NCBI GenBank assembly: GCA_016291895.1
Contig: JAEEZO010000068.1
Coordinates: forward strand, 1 to 9,000
DNA length: 9,000 nucleotides
DNA from: Caryophanales bacterium
Lineage (GTDB): Bacteria > Bacillota_I > Bacilli_A > RF39 > UBA660
Direction: 5' to 3'
Position numbers and translations under genes: made by a program. A model generated the notes under the pieces. It ran no database searches. It saw only the letters and a list, made by a program, of their open reading frames with translations, and was not told the origin of the DNA. Of this stretch, positions 1 to 4,980 are shown piece after piece. The number at the start of each line of letters is the position of its first letter. Positions within the stretch are counted from its first letter, which is position 1.

Positions 1-72
1 ATCCTCATCAGCTGCATCAATTACATACCAAGAACGAGCACCTTCTTCTTTCTTTTGCATATAGCTTTTCAT
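1..72 (-). CDS. rplM: Ribosomal protein L13, N-terminal 24 codons (partial)
   Basis: This is the start of the large-subunit ribosomal protein L13 gene; the rest runs off the left edge of the window. The visible peptide begins MKSYMQKKEEGARSWYVIDA. Its W-Y-V-I-D-A segment matches the L13 N-terminal signature (W-x-V-V-D-A), which precedes the GR-L-A segment of the family. The ATG at 70-72 is preceded by a strong AAGGAG site (79-84) with a 6-base spacer. The position directly after truA is the conserved Firmicute order, with rpsI normally following outside the window. Unlike the overlapping genes upstream, it has its own consensus promoter and a structured leader, so it is probably transcribed separately from truA. 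L13 is an early-assembling 50S protein. The identification rests on a short N-terminus plus synteny, which agree. Confidence 0.88.
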   Translation of the reverse strand, partial: MKSYMQKKEEGARSWYVIDAADED

Positions 73-145
73 AAAATTCTCCTTCTTGTTTTCAGTTTAG
101 TGTTCCCAATACTAAACCTACTTGTCGGGATTTCAATGTACCGAT
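73..145 (-). ncRNA. Structured 5' leader of rplM, candidate L13 leader
   Basis: The transcribed leader between the promoter and the rplM start contains a perfect 7-bp stem, GTTTAGT (117-111) with ACTAAAC (101-95). A G-U pair can extend it by one. The loop contains TTGGGA (109-104), complementary over six pairs (one G-U) to TCCCGA upstream (130-125), which would form a pseudoknot. The same upstream bases CCGA (128-125) can instead pair with TCGG (144-141). A regulatory leader for L13 is a known Firmicute RNA family; assigning this leader to it is an inference from position and structure. No terminator is visible inside it, so control would more likely act on translation or RNA stability. Confidence 0.6.
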
Positions 146-149
146 ATGA

Positions 150-178
150 ATTATACTAGTTTTAATTAGTATTGTCAA
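150..178 (-). promoter_or_regulatory. Consensus housekeeping sigma promoter for rplM
   Basis: On the minus strand there is an exact -35 box TTGACA (178-173), a spacer of exactly 17 bases, and an exact -10 box TATAAT (155-150). This is the consensus of the main vegetative sigma factor with no mismatches. Transcription should begin near 142-145 and give a leader of about 70 bases before the rplM ATG. It lies just downstream of the truA stop. Confidence 0.9.
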
Positions 179-207
179 TAAATATTTGTTGATATATAAG
201 AAAAAGA

Positions 208-939
208 CTAATATTTAACATCAGTTAAATATAAGCCTTCTGGATGAGCAGTAATACTAGCTAATCTTCGATCTTTTCCAAGAAGAATATTAGGTATATC
301 AGAACCATTCTTCTTACCCTCACCAACTTTTATTAAAAATCCTACCATATTACGTACTTGATACTTAATAAAACCATTTCCTCTAAAAGTAAATGTTAAA
401 ATATCATTAGATTCTTCTATCGTAGCTTCTATTATTGTTCTTACATTATTTTCTCTTTTATCAATAGTTGGGGTAAAACTTTCAAAGTCATGAGTTCCTA
501 TAAAATATTTAATAGCTTCCTTCATACTATTAACATCAAGTTTTCGATTATATTGAAAACAATAATTTCTTCTTGTTGGATCATATTCTCCCATATTTAA
601 GAAATACTTGTATTCTTTTTCTTTTACCATATATCTTGCATGAAATTCACTATCAACTTTCTTTGTATCAATAACATGAATATCATCTGGTAATAGGGAA
701 TTCATTGCTCTTTTTAATTTGTATTCAGTAATATCGACATCAATATCAACGTGTCCTTTTTGACATAAGGCATGAACTCCTTTATCCGTTCTTCCACTAC
801 TTGTAATTTTAGTATCTTTGTCATTATTTATATATTTCAATACTTTTTCTATTTCTTCTTGAATAGTTAATTTACCTTTTTGTTTTTGATAACCATTATA
901 TCTTGTTCCATCATAGGAAAAAGTTATTAGATATCTCAT
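208..939 (-). CDS. truA: tRNA pseudouridine(38-40) synthase TruA
   Basis: TruA converts uridines 38-40 in the anticodon arm of many tRNAs to pseudouridine, acting as a homodimer in the cytoplasm. The 243-residue protein is of normal family length and looks intact. The catalytic motif SGRTDKGVHA is present with the nucleophilic Asp at residue 52. Other family blocks are FHARY (99-103), the R-N-M-V-G segment (196-200) and the C-terminal E-G-L-Y-L (234-238). I place the start at the ATG at 937-939 (MRYLITFSYDGT, the usual TruA N-terminus). That ATG overlaps the stop of the preceding EcfT-like gene as ATGA, which suggests translational coupling; an in-frame ATG seven codons upstream (960) is less likely. 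A G/A-rich site (GGTGGAAAG) lies just upstream. The ecfA-ecfA-ecfT-truA-rplM order is the classical Firmicute arrangement. The stop is TAG, and I see no terminator before the rplM promoter. Confidence 0.96.
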   Translation of the reverse strand: MRYLITFSYDGTRYNGYQKQKGKLTIQEEIEKVLKYINNDKDTKITSSGRTDKGVHALCQKGHVDIDVDITEYKLKRAMNSLLPDDIHVIDTKKVDSEFHARYMVKEKEYKYFLNMGEYDPTRRNYCFQYNRKLDVNSMKEAIKYFIGTHDFESFTPTIDKRENNVRTIIEATIEESNDILTFTFRGNGFIKYQVRNMVGFLIKVGEGKKNGSDIPNILLGKDRRLASITAHPEGLYLTDVKY

Positions 940-1541
940 ATTCTTTCCACCAAAATACATATTACCATGGCAAGAACATTAACAAAAACATATATAATAT
1001 TCTCCATATTAATATCATATTTACGACGAGATAACTTTTGTTGAACATGATAATATCTTAAAAAATAATTTTCTTTGATTTCTTTTACTTCTTCATCTAC
1101 TTTGCGATCTAAATCTTTTTCTATTTGTTCTTTTTCTTCTTTTGTTAAAGCGTCCCCATTTTTAAGTTCTTCTGATACTTTTTCTTTGACAACTTTACTA
1201 ACTTCTTCTTTTTTTACTTCTTCTACTACTTCTTTTTTAACTACTTTTTTCTTAAATTTAACTTTTGATAAATCTAAATATAAATAATAATAAGTATAAG
1301 CAATAATTAAGATTAATTTAACCCAGAATGTAACATCATATATATAAAGGAAAGCAAAAGCTAATACAAAAAATAAACTAATAATAAGTGAATAAATCTT
1401 TTCATCGTTTTTTATTAACATAAAATAAATAATAAACATTAATAGTAATGATATAGAACTACTATTAAAAATAATAACTAAACATGATAAGAATAAACAT
1501 ATTAACTTGTTATATAAATGAATTCTCGGATTATTAAACAT
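936..1541 (-). CDS. Degenerate EcfT-like membrane protein with Lys/Glu-rich insert
   Basis: By position and outline this is the transmembrane (T) component of an ECF transporter, which normally links two EcfA ATPases to a vitamin-binding S component. The N-terminus (N-P-R-I-H-L-Y-N-K-L) resembles the EcfT opening D-P-R-x-K-L. Hydrophobic segments lie at about residues 13-26, 30-43, 50-68, 72-89 and 182-198. Residues 161-180 (R-Y-Y-H-V-Q-Q-K-L-S-R-R-K-Y-D) recall the basic stretch before the last EcfT helix. At 201 residues it is shorter than the usual ~260. Residues about 93-158, where EcfT has coupling helices with Ala-Arg-Gly-type motifs, are instead a Lys/Glu-rich, probably coiled-coil segment. 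The start overlaps the preceding ATPase gene by 8 bases, with an AAGGAAG site upstream; the TGA stop overlaps truA. The EcfT assignment is an inference, strong from synteny and weak from sequence. Transport function is doubtful. Confidence 0.6.
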   Translation of the reverse strand: MFNNPRIHLYNKLICLFLSCLVIIFNSSSISLLLMFIIYFMLIKNDEKIYSLIISLFFVLAFAFLYIYDVTFWVKLILIIAYTYYYLYLDLSKVKFKKKVVKKEVVEEVKKEEVSKVVKEKVSEELKNGDALTKEEKEQIEKDLDRKVDEEVKEIKENYFLRYYHVQQKLSRRKYDINMENIIYVFVNVLAMVICILVERI

Positions 1542-2223
1542 TACGATACACTTCCTTCATTAATTCTCTATTATCTTGGTAATATTTAATCTTTTTATTT
1601 TTCTTTTCAGCTAATTTAGAAAACATAACAAGATTAGGAATATTAAGATTATATTTTTCTATTATTTCATTATCACTAAACAATTTAATTGTATCTTTAA
1701 AGATAATATCTTTATCAATAATTATTGTTTTATTAGTGTTTTCGTAAATAATATTAGAGTTATTACTTGCAATAATGATAGTCTTATTATACTTATTTTT
1801 TAATTCTCGTAAATAGTTTATTACTATTTTTTCATATTTATAATCAAGATTTTTAAAAGGTTCATCAATTATTAAAACTTTAGGGTTAAAAATAAAGATT
1901 CGAAGATAAGAAAGTATTCTTTTTTCTCCTTTAGATAAATCACTTATTTCTCTTTCAAGAAAACTATATGGAAGAGATAAGGAATCAAGAACTTTTTCCA
2001 TTCTTTTAGCAACATTTTTAACTTCACACTTACATCTATTCATGAATAATAATAATTCATCATAAACATAATTTGTATAGTAATATTCATTCTTTTTGAT
2101 ATAACCAACACTTCGTTTATTATGAGATAATTCTTCTAAATATGTTTCATAATTATTTCCCATTAAACCAATAATAGAAGGCTTAGTAACTTTAATCTTT
2201 TCGTCTTTAATTTTTATTTCCAT
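1534..2223 (-). CDS. Second EcfA-like ABC ATPase, P-loop degenerate
   Basis: This 229-residue ABC-type ATPase homologue sits where the second EcfA ATPase of the ECF module normally lies. It keeps a signature-like motif (L-S-K-G-E, 96-100), a good Walker B (VLIIDEP, catalytic Glu 121) and a D-loop (N-L-D, 125-127). The C-terminal tail with N-I-P-N-L (around 195-199) matches the EcfA extension. The Walker A stretch reads G-L-M-G-N-N-Y-E-T (19-27): the essential Lys is Tyr and the following Ser is Glu. The Q-loop glutamine is absent, and the switch His is replaced in S-N-N (153-155). The N-terminal beta strands before the P-loop are also shortened. ATP hydrolysis at its own P-loop is therefore unlikely. 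The ATG overlaps the upstream ATPase gene by 10 bases, with a GGTGA site. An intact frame and coupled context argue for a maintained scaffold rather than a decaying gene, but this is an inference. Confidence 0.75.
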   Translation of the reverse strand: MEIKIKDEKIKVTKPSIIGLMGNNYETYLEELSHNKRSVGYIKKNEYYYTNYVYDELLLFMNRCKCEVKNVAKRMEKVLDSLSLPYSFLEREISDLSKGEKRILSYLRIFIFNPKVLIIDEPFKNLDYKYEKIVINYLRELKNKYNKTIIIASNNSNIIYENTNKTIIIDKDIIFKDTIKLFSDNEIIEKYNLNIPNLVMFSKLAEKKNKKIKYYQDNRELMKEVYRNV

Positions 2224-2999
2224 ATATCATTCACCATATCTTCCATATTGAGATAAACTTTATCTATTAGTTTATACATCTTAAGTTTAAGGGATAAATC
2301 ATACATGAACGGTACTCTTAAATTATGTTTGTTTAAAAACTGATCATCAATCATTAAATCATCTTTAAAGCCTTTTTTGATGATTTCATAATTATCCATT
2401 ACATATATATAATCATCATGATTAACATAATCAAAATTATTAAAAAACTTGATAACAATTAATTTCTTTTTATCCATAAAGTAACTAAATAATTTATTAA
2501 CCTTAATATAATCTTCTAACTTTAAATTACATATTATATCTTCCATTATAATTATTGATGGTTCATGTAAAAGGGCCATAATAACCATCATTAGTTGTTT
2601 TTCATAAAGATTTAATTCACTAATCTTTTTTGATTTAATCTTTAAATTAAAAAATTTTAAATAGAAATCAATTCTTGTTTTTATTTCTTCTTCATCAAGA
2701 TTTAATTTTTTTAAGGAAAATGCTAATTCATCATAAACATTATCTAGGATAAAAGAATTATTATTTACTTCTTTAATGACCCCAATTTTTCTTAAATAGC
2801 TGAATCTTGTATCAACATTAAGACAATTATCATTAAAGAAAATACTATTATTTGTCATAATAGATGTTGATAATATTCTAAATAATGTTTCATTACCACA
2901 ATTAATATCACCAATAATAGAATATGATCTATAACTTTTAAATACTATATTAAAGTTTTTAAACTCACCATAATTTAATTCTTTTACTTCAAGTGTCAT
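2214..2999 (-). CDS. First EcfA-like ABC ATPase, catalytically degenerate
   Basis: This 261-residue protein is an ABC ATPase homologue in the position of the first EcfA. Its C-terminal extension (L-R-V-P-F near residue 226, ending M-E-D-M-V-N-D-I-W-K) closely resembles the EcfA family tail, and D-N-V-Y-D-E-L-A-F (86-94) matches the EcfA helix after the Q-loop. Nearly all catalytic motifs are lost. Walker A reads G-D-I-N-C-G-N-E-T (30-38), with Lys to Asn. The signature is L-N-L-Y-E-K-Q (129-135) instead of LSGGQ. Walker B ends M-E-D (152-154) instead of D-E. The Q-loop Gln and switch His are missing. I choose the ATG at 2997-2999: GGAG at 3006-3009 is an ideal ribosome site for it, whereas a GTG codon at 3009-3011 lies within that site. 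It is the first gene of the ecf-like/truA run. A nucleotide-binding role is doubtful. Confidence 0.75.
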   Translation of the reverse strand: MTLEVKELNYGEFKNFNIVFKSYRSYSIIGDINCGNETLFRILSTSIMTNNSIFFNDNCLNVDTRFSYLRKIGVIKEVNNNSFILDNVYDELAFSLKKLNLDEEEIKTRIDFYLKFFNLKIKSKKISELNLYEKQLMMVIMALLHEPSIIIMEDIICNLKLEDYIKVNKLFSYFMDKKKLIVIKFFNNFDYVNHDDYIYVMDNYEIIKKGFKDDLMIDDQFLNKHNLRVPFMYDLSLKLKMYKLIDKVYLNMEDMVNDIWK

Positions 3000-3005
3000 A
3001 ACATT

Positions 3006-3009
3006 CTCC
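3006..3009 (-). promoter_or_regulatory. Ribosome binding site fixing the first EcfA-like start
   Basis: GGAG is placed 6 bases before the ATG at 2999. It settles the start, because the alternative GTG codon at 3011 overlaps the site itself. Confidence 0.8.
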
Positions 3010-3025
3010 ACTTTAATTATACAAA

Positions 3026-3056
3026 ATTATGGAATTTATTTATATAAACTTGTCAA
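3026..3056 (-). promoter_or_regulatory. Possible promoter of the ecf-like/truA operon
   Basis: Directly after the terminator at 3066-3089 lies a perfect -35 box TTGACA (3056-3051). The best -10 partner is CATAAT (3031-3026), but the spacer is 19 bases, longer than the optimal 17. A perfect TATAAT occurs further on (3021-3016) but only 6 bases before the ribosome site and without a good -35. A promoter is expected here because the upstream transcript terminates; which -10 is used is open. Confidence 0.45.
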
Positions 3057-3065
3057 TTATTACAT

Positions 3066-3089
3066 AAAAAAAGAATAGTTTCCTATTCT
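3066..3089 (-). terminator. Rho-independent terminator with nested stop codon
   Basis: On the minus strand, AGAATAG (3089-3083), a GAAA tetraloop (3082-3079) and CTATTCT (3078-3072) form a perfect 7-bp hairpin followed by six T (3071-3066). The TAG stop of the thioredoxin-like gene (3090-3088) reaches into the 5' arm, so coding sequence and terminator overlap. It closes the long operon that starts near 8200. Confidence 0.85.
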
Positions 3090-3630
3090 AATTTCCTAAT
3101 AATACTTTAATAATATCTTCTTTAGTAGTATAAGATTTCTCAATCTTTCCGTTAACAATCTTTAATAATGTTGGTGATGTAAGTTTTAGTTTTTTAACAT
3201 CATTATCAATTACTAACTTATCACCTACACATGTCTTATTAAATCCACTTTCAAGATCCATGTTATATACTTTTTCGCTTCCTTGATAATTAGTTGCTAA
3301 TTGCGTATAGATACTTTTATCTGTACTGGAATAATTATAAGCTAGAACAAAATATTCAGAATCGCTTTGAGTTAACAATGTTCCACACATAACTGCATTA
3401 TTGATAGTATCATCAACTACTAATTCTTCTTTTTTGAAACTAATCTTTCCTTTAATTAGATTTAATCCAAAATAACATAAACCTAAGAATAAGCATACAC
3501 CAATTGTGATATATATAAAATTCTTAACAATATCTTCTTTTTTATACTCTTCTGCTACTAATTTCTTTTCTCTCTTAATTCTTTCTTGTTCTTTAAGCAT
3601 TTCTTTTCTGCTCATTATTTTCTTTGCCAT
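3088..3630 (-). CDS. Membrane-anchored thioredoxin-fold protein lacking CxxC
   Basis: I do not recognise a named family. The 180-residue protein starts with a highly charged Lys/Glu helix (1-36), followed by one transmembrane segment (about 37-58), so it is probably anchored with its C-terminus outside. Residues 90-178 look like a thioredoxin fold: a strand-loop-helix (Y-F-V-L-A-Y-N-Y-S-S-T-D) and then S-P-T-L-L-K-I-V-N-G-K-I (152-163). The latter resembles the cis-Pro loop and final hairpin of thioredoxins (T-P-T-x-x-x-x-x-x-G-K). Where CxxC should stand the sequence is S-S-T-D (101-104). Two cysteines, 82 and 134, lie elsewhere and could form a structural disulfide. Redox catalysis is therefore unlikely. 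The ATG at 3628-3630 follows AGGTGA (3637-3642). It is the last gene before the terminator. The thioredoxin-fold call is an inference from pattern only. Confidence 0.6.
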   Translation of the reverse strand: MAKKIMSRKEMLKEQERIKREKKLVAEEYKKEDIVKNFIYITIGVCLFLGLCYFGLNLIKGKISFKKEELVVDDTINNAVMCGTLLTQSDSEYFVLAYNYSSTDKSIYTQLATNYQGSEKVYNMDLESGFNKTCVGDKLVIDNDVKKLKLTSPTLLKIVNGKIEKSYTTKEDIIKVLLGN

Positions 3631-3647
3631 ATTTCGTCACCTACTAG

Positions 3648-3656
3648 ATTGTATCA
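3648..3656 (-). promoter_or_regulatory. Weak candidate extended -10 promoter
   Basis: TGATACAAT on the minus strand fits an extended -10 element (TGn plus TACAAT). The -35 region is poor (TTTATT-like at 17 bases). The element ends only 5 bases before the ribosome site of the thioredoxin-like gene, so the transcript would be almost leaderless. It may allow separate expression of that gene from the upstream sigma-factor operon. Confidence 0.3.
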
Positions 3657-3679
3657 TAAGAATAATTAAAAATAAATAA

Positions 3680-4261
3680 TTAAGTGTAAAGATAGTTTTC
3701 CTTTATAATCCTTTGAAAAGTATATAATTTTCGAGGATCAACATCAAGTAATTCACTTATCTCTTTATTACTATACCCATTATATTTTAATTCAATATAA
3801 CAAGCTATTTCAAAAGGCAAATTATTTTTGAAAGTAACTATTCTATTATAACAATCACACTCTTTATAATATATACTATTTTCACCTAAAACATCTTTAT
3901 AAGTTAAATCTTTTCCAGGAATTTTTAAATCATACGAAATACTTTTATTTAAAGAACGATATTTATTAGAATTACATTTACGATATTCTTCATTATAAAT
4001 GTTTTCAAGTAAGGTACATAAAAATGTATAAAACATACTTTCACTATAATGTTTATAGTATCTAGATGCTTTATATAGTGTTATATACCCTATTTGTAAT
4101 AAATCATCTTTTTCATAACCTAAGTATTTAAATGAATTCATATATTTGTTAGCAAATTTAATTATTAATGGCATATATTTCTTATAAAGAATATTAAAGC
4201 CATCTTCATTATTCTCACTTACTAAATATAATAATTCATAATCATTAAACTCCCTGTACAT
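3680..4261 (-). CDS. sigH: Sigma-70 family factor, SigH-like
   Basis: This is a small RNA polymerase sigma factor of 193 residues. Region 2 spans about 21-96: N-I-L-Y-K-K-Y-M-P-L-I, then Y-E-K-D-D-L-L-Q-I-G-Y-I-T-L-Y-K-A (49-65), which matches the -10-recognition/core-binding helix pattern of SigH (D-R-E-D-I-V-Q-E-G-M-I-G-L-Y-K). Region 4 spans about 145-190 with a helix-turn-helix Y-S-N-K-E-I-S-E-L-L-D-V (163-174). Its place right after rlmB is the Bacillus order (rlmB-yacP-sigH), supporting the SigH assignment, although yacP is absent here. In Bacilli SigH controls transition-state, competence or sporulation genes; targets here are unknown. The sequence is divergent (many Tyr/Asn) and slightly shorter than the ~218 residues of Bacillus SigH. 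The ATG lies 5 bases after the rlmB stop with an AGGTAA site. Confidence 0.8.
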   Translation of the reverse strand: MYREFNDYELLYLVSENNEDGFNILYKKYMPLIIKFANKYMNSFKYLGYEKDDLLQIGYITLYKASRYYKHYSESMFYTFLCTLLENIYNEEYRKCNSNKYRSLNKSISYDLKIPGKDLTYKDVLGENSIYYKECDCYNRIVTFKNNLPFEIACYIELKYNGYSNKEISELLDVDPRKLYTFQRIIKENYLYT

Positions 4262-4266
4262 TGTTA

Positions 4267-4965
4267 TTACCTATTTATTACCTCATAAATAACAATACCT
4301 GTTGCTACTGAGGCATTTAAACTATTAACCTTTCCATACATTGGAATTTTAACTATACCATCACAAGATTCTCTAACTATTCTTGATAAGCCATTTCCTT
4401 CATTACCAATAACAACACATACTTTAGGTGGATAACTAATACTTTTATAGTCATCTCCATCCATATCTGTACCATATATCCAATAACCATCTTTCTTTAA
4501 TCTTTTAATAGTATTATTTAAATTAGTTACTTGGCTTATTTTAACATTATATAAGGTACCTACACTTGTTTTCATAACCGTTTCATTAACTGAAACACTT
4601 CGGTTTTCTGGAAGAATAATTCCATCAACACCTGCTGCTTCACAAGTACGAACGATTGCTCCTAAATTATGAGGATCCTCTAAATGATCAAGGATTAATA
4701 GAAAACTCTTATCTTTTCCTAATAATTCATCAAGTGGTGTATAGCTAAAATCACTTACTTCCAATACTACACCTTGATGATTATTTTTGACAAGATTGTC
4801 TAAATCTCGTTTTTCCTTATAAATTATGGGGATTCTTTTTGATTTGGCTAAAGTCAAAACATCATTTTCATTATAGTTATTTTGACAAATTAACCTTTTT
4901 ATCTCTAAATCACCTTTAAAATTTTTTAAAATTTCTTTAACATTATTGCGTCCAGATACTAGCAT
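4267..4965 (-). CDS. rlmB: 23S rRNA (Gm2251) 2'-O-methyltransferase RlmB
   Basis: This is a SpoU/TrmH-family (SPOUT, trefoil-knot) methyltransferase, predicted to methylate the 2'-O of G2251 in the peptidyl-transferase loop of 23S rRNA with S-adenosylmethionine. The 232 residues hold the N-terminal L30e-like RNA-binding domain (about 1-75, opening L-V-S-G-R-N-N-V) and the SPOUT domain. Motif 1 is N-L-G-A-I-V-R-T (100-107, catalytic Arg 106), motif 2 is V-I-G-N-E-G-N-G-L (185-193) and motif 3 is N-S-L-N-A-S-V-A (214-221). Length and motifs are complete. The start is fixed by AAGGTGA 5 bases upstream of the ATG at 4963-4965. It follows the hydrolase gene by 15 bases and precedes the sigH-like gene by 5, within one operon. 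In Bacillus, rlmB directly follows mrnC; here four unrelated genes separate them. Confidence 0.94.
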   Translation of the reverse strand: MLVSGRNNVKEILKNFKGDLEIKRLICQNNYNENDVLTLAKSKRIPIIYKEKRDLDNLVKNNHQGVVLEVSDFSYTPLDELLGKDKSFLLILDHLEDPHNLGAIVRTCEAAGVDGIILPENRSVSVNETVMKTSVGTLYNVKISQVTNLNNTIKRLKKDGYWIYGTDMDGDDYKSISYPPKVCVVIGNEGNGLSRIVRESCDGIVKIPMYGKVNSLNASVATGIVIYEVINR

Positions 4966-4980
4966 AAAATCACCTTTCTT

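Noticed and set aside
180..207. Terminator between truA and rplM
   Set aside because: No stem of useful length precedes the T-rich stretch; truA transcripts may read into rplM.
940..960. Upstream ATG for truA
   Set aside because: TruA proteins start at M-R-Y-L-like sequence, and the ATG at 939 forms an ATGA overlap with the previous stop.
1075..1287. Plus-strand open frame of 70 codons, rich in Ser/Thr/Phe
   Set aside because: It is the complement of the Lys/Glu-rich segment of the EcfT-like gene; the composition is that of a shadow frame and it has no ribosome site.
3000..3011. GTG start for the first EcfA-like gene
   Set aside because: The GTG overlaps the GGAG that is ideally spaced for the ATG at 2999, and the EcfA N-terminus fits the ATG start.
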